DNA from: Prostheceraeus crozeri
Lineage: Eukaryota > Platyhelminthes > Polycladida > Euryleptidae
Assembly: GCA_907163375.1 (NCBI GenBank)
Contig: CAJQUW010007748.1
Coordinates: 1 to 64,000 of the forward strand
Reading direction: 5' to 3'
DNA length: 64,000 nucleotides
Shown here: one piece after another, positions 36,124-46,441 of the stretch
How the letters are laid out: each line of letters opens with the position of its first letter
Position numbering within the stretch: the stretch's first letter is position 1
Program-made: the position numbers and the translations under genes
Notes under the pieces: model-generated
Databases searched by the model: none
Seen by the model: only the letters and a program-made list of their open reading frames with translations
What the model was told of the DNA's origin: nothing

Positions 36124-36164
36124 CGTCACCTGATAAGGCTGCATCGCAGCGAAACATTTTGATG
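36124..36164 (+). ncRNA. Hammerhead ribozyme-like motif, decayed
   Basis: Order of parts: CGTCA (36124-36128), core CTGATAA (36130-36136), stem II GCTGC-ATC-GCAGC (36138-36150), GAAA (36151-36154), then ATTT and TGATG (36160-36164), which pairs with CGTCA to close stem I. The core has A where hammerheads need the catalytic G (CTGANGA), and one extra base separates stem I from the core, so it is probably inactive. This CTGAT..GGC..GCC-GAAAC layout is common in tails of Penelope-like elements. Confidence 0.5.
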
Positions 36165-36451
36165 CAGTCATATGTTTTTGTAAAGAAAATTGAGGTCTAA
36201 AATCACACGTTCATATTTATCCAGGAAACATGGATCATTTTTAATACAATGAGGTACAAATGCGTGATGGAAGTATTTTAGTCCTTTCTCGTCAAGTTCT
36301 GTCCCAATTTCAATTTGATAAGGAACGTGATTTAGGGTATATTTAAAGATAATGGCTTTTAAGCCTACACATGAACATGAAACAATATAACTAGAAATTA
36401 TCAAAAATACCAGTATAAAATATAAGTTAAAAAAAGGGTAAAAAAAGACAG

Positions 36452-37262
36452 TTAGGAAACACGAAGAATCGACTGAGCATTCCCTCTAATAATGGCAATG
36501 CTAAAGCGTTGTAGCAGCCATTCTCTTTCTCTGGGATCGTCCTTCACCTTACTCAATCTTTCCCCTAAACCCAAGACTGTCTTCAGCGTTCTCGGTCCCA
36601 TGGCACAAGTTGTTTCAAACGCCAGTGGTTCAAAGATGTACCTCTCAGATAATGTAGCGTATTTTGACATTTTGCGTTGTTCTGCACGCGCTGCGGCTGA
36701 TCCTGGATGGATGGCGGATTCTATGAGAGATGAACCACTGTGCGTGCCGGTGCAAGTAGCATCCCAAATTAAGCAGCGACCCATGCGATACGGGAAAGTC
36801 GTCATTCCGTCAGGTCGTTTTCCATCACCTCTGTCAAGACCGACGGGTTCAAGAACAGATGGAATGCCCGCACGATCTAGCGCTCGTTTAAAAACGTCAT
36901 TCAAAGCAGCATGACGAGGGAATCTACCAGCGGATCGTTTGCATGATAGAGGGTGATGGTCGAATGTGTCCACCGTCTTGCCGCATTTACACGGGTGAGC
37001 TTCACAAACCGTAGCACCTAGTTGCAGAGCAACACCGATTCTCAGACATTCATCATCAAGGTAAGTTCCAATCGTTGGATTTGGCAGAGCTTGAAGCCAT
37101 GAACCTGTGAAAGGAGCGGCTGCACTCTCTAAGCAAGCTAGGTGAACTTGGTCAAGCTTGGATTTTAGATTAGTTTGTAAAAGATGGCAAACGTGATTCA
37201 ATTGGATTAAATCGCCAATTACATCGACCGAGAGAAGGCGCTGGACGCCGAAGGCCCTGTCA
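36452..37262 (-). mobile_element. LINE C-terminal domain with putative restriction-like nuclease
   Basis: Minus strand, open for about 265 codons from about 37262 (GFDRAFGVQRLLSVDVIGDL) to the stop at 36452. It contains SWLQALPNPTIGTYLDDECL, a zinc-knuckle-like C-K-C...H-H-P-L-S-C block, FPRHAALNDVFKRALDRAGI, and KRPDGMTTFPYRMGRCLIWD, followed by TCTGTHSGSS. The PDG...WD.TC spacing looks like a PD-(D/E)XK restriction-type nuclease fold. It ends QRFSIAIIRGNAQSIL. This C-terminal block follows the RT in a class of invertebrate retroelements often annotated only as RT-containing. The RT itself is absent. The nuclease role is inference from the motif. Confidence 0.68.
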
Positions 37263-38185
37263 AAGCCATTTTAACTTATAACTTTCTAACTCTGACCATT
37301 AAAAGTATCTCGAGAGAACTGCTATTTTTGCTACCATTTTGGACAAACGATAATGACTAAGCTAACCAACCTAGCTAGGCTAACCTATCTAAGCTATAAC
37401 CTAACCAACTTGACGTCCGGTTAATTTCTATCTTTGAAAAACAGATGTCCAGGTAAGAGGAACATTTCTTTTCGATCAATGTTTCAAAATGAGTCCATCA
37501 CAAGTGTAAGTTGGAAAAGATCGACTTGAAAGCAATAGAAGCTTCAAATATCAAATAAGAAGCATGCAAATTAATGGAAGGGGCTCAAAAGCTAGATAAA
37601 TCTTCGGCACAGTTGTCAATAATATCATATTGAGACCAAGAGGAAATTAGTTACGAAACATCTGAAAACAGAAAAAGAGTTGCTGAGAGAATCCTGTCCG
37701 ATATGTCTTGGAAATATATAAAACGAGAAAGTTCGAAGCATTTTGGTGATACAAACATGCTAGCAATTTGTTAACACTTGTTCGGGACATTAAAATTTGT
37801 ACATGTACTTAAAGAGTTCATGAAGAACAAATGGTGACATTGTCATGGGTCAAATGTATGAATTAATCCACATAATTCTTTCAGTATTTCAATATGAATC
37901 GTAAAATTATTGAAAGTTTATAAAGGATTGGATTGAGAACTTCATCGAAAATATGATCTCATACATGTCGACAATGTAGAAACATTACTCAGGGAGTCTA
38001 CTTTTCCTTAGAAATACGGGCTTCCGTAAATTTAGGTATGAATTTGTCATTTTCTGAGATTGATGCAAATCTGCAATCAGAAATAAGAGAGGGATGGGGT
38101 TAGGGTGTATGATTACTGAAGATTGCCTTTCAATTAGTCGATGTTTTGAAGGGAAATCTCTTATGATGTAAAGCATATGGCGGGA
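37263..38185. other. Intron DNA, no element recognised
   Basis: AT-rich, with no supportable frame. It ends at a GC-rich patch. Confidence 0.45.
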
Positions 38186-39194
38186 TTCAGCGTTACCACC
38201 GCTGCGCGGTTCCGCGCACAGCGCGGATGAGGGGCTTGAGCTGCGCGTGCGCGGAACCTGTGCGGATGAACCTATATCTGCGCGGATAAAAGTCTCAGGA
38301 AAATATTCTTTGTTTGGGGTTATAAATTTAGAAGAGATGTTTTTGAAGTGCCGGCAGCTTATTGCTTGTAAATATACAATTAAGCATTTTTCTTACTAGA
38401 ACTACTACTTCGTCTTTATTTAGTATGATTAAAATATTAGGCTATCGATAGATACGTAGTTAAGCCTGCAGCTGAAAGTGACTTTGAGTTGATGTCCGAA
38501 TTTTCTAAATAGTCCTTGTGAGTTTTGTCGATTGGGATGTATTGTTAAGGTTGAAATAACATGTTTTCATTTACTTATGATAACAATAATAATAAACAAC
38601 TAAGTTCAAGCTCAAATCACGTAAACGCGGAGCCTGTTATCGATGTGGTTGAGCTAAAATGGTTATTCGTATCAATGAACAGAAAGGAAACAAATAGGTC
38701 GATATGTTTCTAAATTGGATCACGGGTGCGGAAGTCATGGTACTAGCTAATTACGTTTCTTTCAGCCAAACGAAGTCTTTCATTTTTTGTAGATAGAAGT
38801 CGAATGATAATGCATGTAGCGCAAAACCCCTTGTCAGTGCATCCAGGGCGTGCGATCCTTCATTGAAGTCTGATTTAAAACTTCATGTATATAATTTGAT
38901 TTTTCCAGTAAGATGCTTTTGTCAATTAGAAACCACGAGACATTACTTAAAATGTATTGATATTTTGTGCACATTTGCACACGTTGCATATGTAGCAATA
39001 TTTTTGTACTTTCCTTTTTTTGTACGAATTATCAATCCACTGCTTAGTTGATAGTTTCCAGGAACAACGAATATGTTTCCAAAAGTAGGTGCTCACGGAT
39101 ACAATTTCCTAATATTTCATGGGCTTGAGTACAGACCTTCAGTTATACTACCCCGCATCGATATACTGCTTGCGCGGATGTGGCAGGTAGCGAC
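38186..39194. repeat. Possible non-autonomous element with GCGCGGAT ends
   Basis: A sharply GC-rich 110-bp patch at 38186-38300 carries GCGCGG motifs at least five times (TGCGCGGTTCC, AGCGCGGATGA, GTGCGCGGAAC, TGCGCGGATAA). One more, TTGCGCGGATGTGG, lies at 39172-39185. The outer sequences CAGCGTTACC and, inverted at the right, CGCTACC are weakly similar. The pattern resembles a hAT-like element with subterminal binding motifs, but no target duplication was confirmed. Mariner-2 copy b begins 41 bp further on. Confidence 0.35.
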
Positions 39195-39234
39195 GTTGGA
39201 GATTAAAATTTTTGTGCACTTCGAGCGCTTACTT

Positions 39235-40680
39235 ACAGTTTACTTTTCAATGTATGAGCCGTTAGCATTCGTCACTTTTTGCCAACGAAGTCTCAATTCA
39301 CAAAAAGCTTTATGAAAAAATTCCGGTGTCAAAGAATCAAAAAACTCAGTAACTGCATCCCGCAGTTCAACTGGCGATTCAAAATGGTGTCCACGAAGAT
39401 GCTTTTTGAGGAATCTAAACAGATAGAAGTCACTTGGGGCCAAGTCAGGTGAATAAGGAGGATGGCTCAATAGTTGAAATCCGTTTCACGTTAAGGCATT
39501 GGTTGTCTCCTGCGAGGTGTGAATCGGAGCATTGTCATGAAGCAAGTAGAGGGGAATGTTTCGTGGCTTTCTTATTTTCTTCCTCGCTTCAGATAACAGA
39601 TTGGAATAATATTCGCTATTGATTCTTACTCCTTTATCCGCAAAGTCAACCAGTTGGATTCCCGAAGCGTTCCAAAAGACCGTCAGCATCAACGACCGGC
39701 GATGTGATGTTCCGGATCGCATTTTCAAAGGGGCAGACTCGCCTGATTTTCGCCACTCTGCAGATTCTCGCTTACTTTGAGGCAGATACAAACTTAAAGG
39801 TGTTTCATCCTCTGTAAGGATGTAGTTCAGAAACTGATCTCCGTGCATTTCGAGGAGATCCAAATTTGACTGTGCCGCCAGAAGTCTGTTCTCCTTCATT
39901 TCAGGTGACAGAAACTTCGGTACGAAACGTGATGCCAGTTTGCGATATCCAAGTCTTTCGATGATGTCATGACAGGAGTGATAACTGATTCGCAACTCTC
40001 TTGACAACTCACGGATGGTTATCCTTCTGTGTGCTGTAATCACTTCATCGCACTGACTCGATTTCTCTTCCGGAATCTCCTGCGGCCGACCAACAGTTGA
40101 AAAATCTTGCTCCACAGATTGTCTTCCGCGTTTAAATTCGCTTATCCAGAAATAAGCAGTAGTTCTCGATGGAGCTTTGCTTCCATATGCCAGGCTTAAT
40201 TCCTTTAGAATGTCACCATTAGCGAAGCCGCGGATCAGGAGGTATCGTATCACACTGCGATATTCGACTGAAGACACGCTTGTCACATCCATCATGAAAA
40301 CTGATAGAACAAAGAACCATCGTTGACACGGATTTCTTAATGAATGCGTGCTGAATGAACTTCACTGATTGATATCGTAACACATGAAGCAATTAACAAA
40401 AGACGTGCAATATTCATGGCAAAGATATCCGTCAAATAAGGTACAAATCAAAATCAATCTAACTATAACAATAAGACAAATCGGATCTCGATCAATTCAG
40501 AAAATACAGAAATTCATGTTAAAATGTAAAAATATTTTTTAAAAATAGAAAACTGACCGGAAAAATTTCGGCGACCATATTTCTCATGCCTTAAAGACCT
40601 AAATTTACATCTGAAGTAGTATTCGTTATCACAGGTTATCTGCAAGTAGGTTAGTCCGGGACATTTTGGATCACACCACG
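39235..40680 (-). mobile_element. mariner-2, copy b (3' end missing)
   Basis: Nearly identical to the reverse complement of the complete copy at 52785-54522. Its 5' inverted repeat (outer end 40680, inward CGTGGTGTGATCCAAAATGT) is intact and followed by TA at 40681-40682. The other end stops at 39235, just after the transposase stop codon (GTAAACTGT shared, then divergence), so the 3' noncoding region and second inverted repeat are gone. Confidence 0.92.
39240..40295 (-). pseudogene. mariner-2b transposase with one nonsense codon
   Basis: Same 351-residue transposase as copy a. Differences seen: Tyr instead of Cys in FLNYILTEDE, and an AGA-to-TGA change right after ETTNALT (near 39483-39485) that splits the frame between the second and third catalytic Asp. 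All other motifs (HTH region, TEDET, LLHDNAPIH, PPYSPDLAPSDF) are unchanged. Confidence 0.9.
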
Positions 40681-40682
40681 TA

Positions 40683-41694
40683 TTTCTTATGTAAAATGAT
40701 ACGCCGATAATGTATTTTTGATCACATTTAATGTTGCGTGTATCTCTATACATCTAGATATGAGATGCTCCAGTACATTGTACCATTTGTGTCATGTACA
40801 ATGTTCATGTAAATCCCTGCGTGAATTTTGCGGAACTGCTTGAAAAATAGAAAATTTCCGTGTACGACCATAAGCTTTGTAAGCACTTGCTCCTCATGTA
40901 CCTTGCAAAGAGTGTTATTGGAAGTTCCAATTGAGTAAGCTTTAGGCCCATTGTTTCTCTGCTCAGTTGTCGGACGTTTAACATATTCATTCTCCGAGAC
41001 TGGTGTCTTTGAACACACCGATCATCAGAAGTGTTAGTCGATCTGCTACATCAAGTCTAACTCCCAACTCGACAAATGGCATTCCACGAAGTTGTTTTGT
41101 CTTCACAAGCAAACTCTAATTTCTCGGATTGACTTCAATGACAAGCTCACATAGTCGATACACACTCAGAGCCTATGTAGAATTGACTCTCTGACAATGT
41201 GTCTGGCGAGTTTTGAAAACCAAGTTGGATTTGTGAACTGTTGCACAGTACCCGTCCTGCTTGAATGCGCCTCGCCATCGTATATGCACCTACCGTCAGG
41301 ATTTCAGTAAGAACTCAACTTCATAAAAGTGGAACGTTGATGTCACAGTAATCTCCGGGATCTGTGATGCCAGTATTTGTACATGTGAGATGTTCGGATG
41401 TGCTTACAGATTTGCAAGAATAAAGACGTAGCGCTGCACTTTTGAAATTTCAACATCAAAATTCCACAACACTTTCGTTCCTCATACTGCTTTCATAAAC
41501 AGCTGACCATTCCTGCTCCTATTCATTTTTATGCATCTTTCGTCATCTTGTGAATGCTTTTAATGGTCCTTAGTCATTCCTCATGGACAGTATTCTACAT
41601 GTTCTATCGAATTTAGGTGTGAGTACAGAATTTGACACGTGCACATCATGCCGATTTTCAATGTTGATGATATTGTGGTGATATTGTTGTGATA
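40683..41694. other. Intron DNA, no element recognised
   Basis: No supportable coding frame. A short GATATTGTGGT-type repetition at 41667-41700 precedes the SINE. Confidence 0.45.
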
Positions 41695-41890
41695 TTGTGG
41701 TGTCCGTGGCACAGTGGTTGCGTACTTGGACTAGCGATCTCATGGTCCAGAGGTCGAACCCGGAAAGTGTCATTGGAAGTCGGCAGGAAGGGCATCCGGA
41801 CTACAAAGCACCACAACGCTCCCAACAAAGTCTGACTTAAGTCAGCACCGTCCAAGGCCCCAGTAGGGGTAAAAAGTGACGTAAAATCCG
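41695..41890 (+). mobile_element. tRNA-derived SINE, copy 2 (head preserved)
   Basis: The head GGTGTCCGTGGCACAGTGG starts at about 41699. The pol III A box TGGCACAGTGG is at 41707-41717 and a B box-like AGGTCGAACCC at 41751-41761, the usual 33-bp spacing for an intragenic tRNA promoter. The body shares ordered blocks with 5487-5690, including the AGGAAGGGCATCCGGAC-type stretch seen in several animal SINEs. An A-rich end follows at about 41870-41900. It lies in the intron just before the fourth SLC39A13 exon. Confidence 0.85.
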
Positions 41891-42033
41891 TAAAAAAAAT
41901 GATACTTTTCTATGAACATTCGAAGTATGAACATTTCTGTTTTTTGTGTCTAATATGATGTCATGAACGATCTCATTGACTTGGCTGTTCAACTATCAAT
42001 GAATTGAGCTTATCTGCACTTTTTCATTTGTAG

Positions 42034-42201
42034 ATTACGGAAGTTAACAATTCTACTAAGAAAATAAGATCTGATTCAACTAATGATGGAGTGAAGAATG
42101 ATGAATGCAACTCATCTGACAACTTACGCAGACGGAAGCACAAAGACTCATCATCGAATAATCATAAAGAAGTCGAACAAAAGCGGAAAAATCCTGTGAA
42201 G
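42034..42201 (+). CDS. SLC39A13: SLC39A13 exon: cytosolic charged loop
   Basis: Encodes 56 residues, ITEVNNSTKKIRSDSTNDGV through LRRRKHKDSSSNNHKEVEQK to NPVK. It has no membrane segment and is rich in Ser, Asn, Lys and Arg, fitting the variable loop between ZIP13 helices 3 and 4. Borders are TTTTTCATTTGTAG|ATT and GTGAAG|GTAATT, phase 0 on both sides. In known ZIP13 proteins the loop ends just before VSGYLNL, so the K at the border is in the expected place. Support is from position, phase and splice sites, because the loop itself is not conserved. Confidence 0.72.
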
Positions 42202-42340
42202 GTAATTATGTATAATTGTTTTTTGCATCATGATATGTGATAAAGTATTGTGTATTGTAATGAGATAGATTGATTGATTTTCAAGCATCGAAAATATTAA
42301 AGCAAAATATCAGAACGCTGATGTGTTTGAACATCTTTAA

Positions 42341-45319
42341 CCCTCATCGTCCCACCTCTCTACATGTGTAGAAACTAAGTATTCACACTGCTGTCATTTT
42401 TGTTCTAAGCCCCTAATCAAGCTGAAATTAAGTTTCCATGCGTGACTTCTATCATTTAAACTTCTCCCATAATATTAATCGATTTTAACAAATGGAACAT
42501 GGGGTAAAATATTATTTTGTCATATTTGGCCCACCTCTCTACAGGTGTAGAATTGCATTTCCTAAGAAGTTGGAGACTTCATTCCTCACTTTTGACAAAC
42601 AATTTTCAAAATTCCTCTTGAAATTCATCTTGATTTCTTATCATGATATCATGAATAAGTAACAGAATATAAGCCCTAATGTCTGACAAAGTTTGTTATT
42701 ACGTAATGGGCAATTTGGTGTTGACGCCAATTTTCAAGTGATGGACAAATTTGACAGAACGGAACGATATCAACTATCGACAACTTCTGATTGTCTCAAA
42801 ATTGCGTAATGGTGCCCCAACAACTATCTTGCATCAGATTTAGTATGTCATCTCGATATCAGTAAAAGTTTTAGGAAAATTTATCTACCGGTGGCTTCTA
42901 TGATGTAATTGAAGAATCTGGCAGGAAGACACTGCAACTCGAATAGAATTGCGTCATTTATTTCATTGATTTTCTTGACGTCTGAGATAATTTCGACACT
43001 ATCGAGACTGCTATCTAAACGTTGTAAGTTATTTTCATGATTCAGTCTTCCACATTGACATGCGTCCGACGCTCGAAAACATTGTGCTGCGACTTCGGCA
43101 AGAAAGAGAAGATGAAGCATCAGGCAGCAGCGACGGTGAACCAGTCGAGGAACCACATTTGTATCTGCAATCGAGTGACGGCGAATTGGTTGAGGAAGCA
43201 GGCAGTATTGATATCAGTTCTTCGGACTCCGACGATGACAGCAATGAAAACTCTAACGGCGACGATTTGACATCACCTAGTGGCGTAGCATGGAAACCCA
43301 ACGCTCCTCCGCCCAGACGCCTGAGCAGAAAGGTGATCAATTTCCACGATGGACCTACAATTGCTCCTGCCTCCGAGGAACAGTCATTTAGCTGCTTCAT
43401 AACTGAAGAAATGCTGAGGACATCATTGCGCTATACCAACAGAAGATTGAAGGCACTGGGAAAGAAGTAGTTTACTTTCAATTAACTGAAAGCAGGAATA
43501 GCTGTGATTATTCGCGCGGGTGTCGATCGTGACAATATGTCATCACTGTCCTCTCTTTACGTTCCATCAGACAGTAGACCTTTTTATCGCTGCACCATCT
43601 CTAAAAATCGTTTGAAAATTTTGCTCGCACATTTGACTTTTGATAACAAAATAAACGGGCGAGAGCGTCAAGAAATTGACAAACTAGCTGCCATCCGAGA
43701 GTTTTGGGATTTATTTGTTCTCAACCTGCGTCGTTACTACATACCATCATCTTCAATAACAGTCGACGAACAATTATACGCATATCGTGGCTATTCCCCA
43801 GGCAGAACATACATGCCTCAAAAAGCGGCAAAGTATGGCATCAAAGTCTTTTGGCTACGCGATGCCGAAAATGGCTACGCACTGAATGCGTTACCGTACT
43901 ATGGAGCTGATGGGGCTAGGGCGACCGGTCTAGCAAAAACAATCGTCATGCAATTAACTGAACCGTATCATCAAAGTCATCGGAATGTTTATTTTGATCG
44001 CTATTTTACATCGTCTGAATTATGCGTCGATCTTTCGAATAGCGGACTCACCATGACGGGGACAATTCAAGCTTCGCGGCGCGATGTTCCGCATGCTATG
44101 AAAAATGCAAAAGACATACCTTGCATGAAACGAGAAACTTTTGGAATCATGACCACCGTGTCCTCTTGACATCATATGTTCCAAAGAAAAATAAAAATGT
44201 TCTCCTAATGAGCAGCTATCATACAACGATCCGGCCATCAGAAAGAGAAGATCGAAAACCAGAAGTTATTTTGGACTATAACACTGTTAAAGGTGGTGTT
44301 GATGTCATGGACTCAAGAGTGGAGGATTTCACATGTCGCCGAAAGACAAGGCGGTATCCTCTGCTTCATATCTTCGACATGCTCGACGTCGCATTGCTGA
44401 ATTCCTTCTTGATCATGGAGAAGAATGGTACGACAAACCTCGCTCCTTTTTCATAAAACAGGTTGCCTTGCAACTTGCTAATGACAACATCATGACTCGC
44501 TATAACACTGCAGCGATCTACCGTCAATCCAAGGCTGCATTTTCATCGATGGGATATCCCGCCAGAATACCTTCAACAACCACCAATGACAACAAACCGA
44601 AAAAGTACCAGGTTCCTCGTTGTGGAAAATCAACTCGTAAGCGCTGCGCTAATTGCGCATTGGTTGTATGCTCCCAGCATCACATTGAAAAGATTTTATG
44701 TACTAGCTGTGCATCCTCACCGTAAATTCATACCTTGGAGTAGTGGACGATTTATATTATGATTGTCAAGATTTTCAAGAAAGTTGTTGCTGTTATTGTT
44801 TTATGAATAGATAGATAGATGCATGCAGTTTATTGTTTTTTTTCTAATATCAAAATCGGATTTCAGACATGTATCATTGATTATAGCCTACTAATCGATA
44901 AATGCAACTAAAACAGTTAATTATGAATGGGATCATAATCGATGCATAGCACATAAATTATATTAGTAATATTGCCCTCTAATTGATTTAAATTAATTAG
45001 CTGATTTAAGTGCTGATTTAAACTAATTAGCACATATAGCTTAGTTCAGGATACCTCGAATAATAACATCCAGTATTTTAATGTAGAAAAATGACATTCT
45101 CGATGATTTTAAGGTCAATGGGGTCATCTATAAGGTCAAGGGTCATCACGATATCAATGGGGATACATTATGGTGTTGATAATTATCTTTGAATATTATC
45201 TGGCCAATTGTCTTATGGGATCGATACTAAATTCTAAACAGTTGATTAAAAATGCAGTATTCTACACATGTAGAGAGGTGGGCTGAATATGATGGTTGAA
45301 TTTGCCGGTCCGATGAGGG
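42341..45319 (+). mobile_element. piggyBac transposon (2.98 kb) with TTAA duplication
   Basis: TTAA on both sides (42337-42340, 45320-45323). The terminal repeats are CCCTCATCGTCCCACC at the left and CCCTCATCGGACCGGC read inward from the right. A subterminal inverted motif CCCACCTCTCTACATGTGTA occurs near the left end, again in part at about 42529, and inverted on the right at 45253-45275. The transposase occupies 43060-44725. It lies in the intron 140 bp after the fourth SLC39A13 exon. Confidence 0.94.
43060..44725 (+). pseudogene. piggyBac transposase, four breaks
   Basis: The acidic N-terminus (SSDSDDDSNENSNGDD) is followed by the DDE core: SSITVDEQLYAYRGYSPGRT (first Asp), RNVYFDRYFTSSEL (second Asp) and YNTVKGGVDVMDSRVEDF (third Asp). 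At the C-terminus is a Cys-rich zinc domain (CGKSTRKRCANCALVVCSQH plus a final CTSC), which binds the element ends. Two in-frame stops (TAG 43468-43470, TAA 43483-43485) and two frameshifts (about 44130-44150 and about 44425) break it. No domain is missing. Confidence 0.92.
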
Positions 45320-45323
45320 TTAA

Positions 45324-46182
45324 GGAATTTGTCATGCTTTCTTCAGTTTAACAAGTTGTGGTATTGCCTTTTTTACAGCAACATAAAGATAATCCTTTTT
45401 ATCCCTTGACGCGGCCTGTGTAGGCGAAAATTTGGGAAATAAAATAATAATAACAGCATCGGCTACTTTCGATTCATTCTTTATAATGCTGTTTAAGCGG
45501 AATTTTACTATTTTGGAACATCAAGATAATTTAGCGAATGAAAGCGTTATAAAGAATGCAGCCTCTACTAAATTCCACTAACTAGAACCCCTACTAGGAC
45601 GCGTTTTTTATCGATGCCAGCACATAAAATAATAGAAATATTTAACAAGACATGTAGTAAATTATATGGTATGCTGTATATAAACCTGTGTAGCATAGTA
45701 GTATATATTTATATATATTTGTTTGTTTTTAAACTCACAGAAAAGTACAAAAGAATCTAGGAGTAATTATTTCTAGTAGTAGTATTTCTACTAATTATAA
45801 TTTCCTTGTAGCTTACTTCGTTATCGGTCGCGCCTAATCTGGTCTTTAAGATGTGAGTGACTGGCCAAATTTGAACCAGACTTGAGGTCTATTTCTTCGA
45901 AACACAACCAGTTTCATGTTTCGCATCAATTCTTTCTTCATGGATTTTGTAAGAGTATTTCTCTCATTTCAGTGCTTTTCCTTGCTAATATATTGGAAAA
46001 TGTAACTCAATTCTGCCTGACAAAGCAATAAAATTGTTTAGTAACGTCCTAGTTTTTTAGACTATGCAGTTACTTTCATATGAAATTACTTTGAAATATG
46101 ATCTCAATCAGAAATCAGTACGAAGTACTGTAGAAAGATCAGTAGCCTTAAAAAGAGGAGTATTTGATTAAATATTTTGAAA
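45324..46182. other. No gene recognised
   Basis: AT-rich DNA after piggyBac, with short A/T runs near 45700. The next SLC39A13 exon was not found here. Confidence 0.45.
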
Positions 46183-46441
46183 TTAAACGCATGTATTGGT
46201 AGTGAATCTAAGGTAAATATTTGTAGGTAAAACCCACATAAAATTAAAAGATTTGAGATTATACAGACGATTCTGACGAGAGACGTGTTCTTTTATCCTT
46301 TGGTGTAGAGGTCTGATGGAGCTGCCAATGTATTCCCGAATCGTCTGTATACCGCCATCTACGAATATGTAATGCGAATGCAATAAGAACAAAGATCCTC
46401 GCCACTGATTCAGACACTGTCAACTTAAAACTACTAGCCAT
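46183..46441 (-). mobile_element. PLE remnant: GIY-YIG fragment
   Basis: The minus strand reads TIREYIGSSIRPLHQRIKEH followed by VSRQNRLYNLKSFNF, the GIY-YIG core and helix of the same PLE type as 4462-5048 (YVGSTIR..H.RI.EHL). Only about 60 residues are recognisable. Confidence 0.6.

Noticed and set aside
41699-41765. Possible tRNA gene
   Set aside because: A and B boxes are present, but the sequence does not fold as a tRNA and continues into a SINE body shared with 5487-5690.
42881-43400. Minus-strand frames over the piggyBac N-terminus
   Set aside because: They mirror the acidic Ser/Asp-rich transposase region and have no homology of their own.
45379-45420. Next SLC39A13 exon after a TTTTTTACAG acceptor
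   Set aside because: The frame that follows (QHKDNPFYPLTRPV) is short, hits a stop and shows no ZIP13 similarity.
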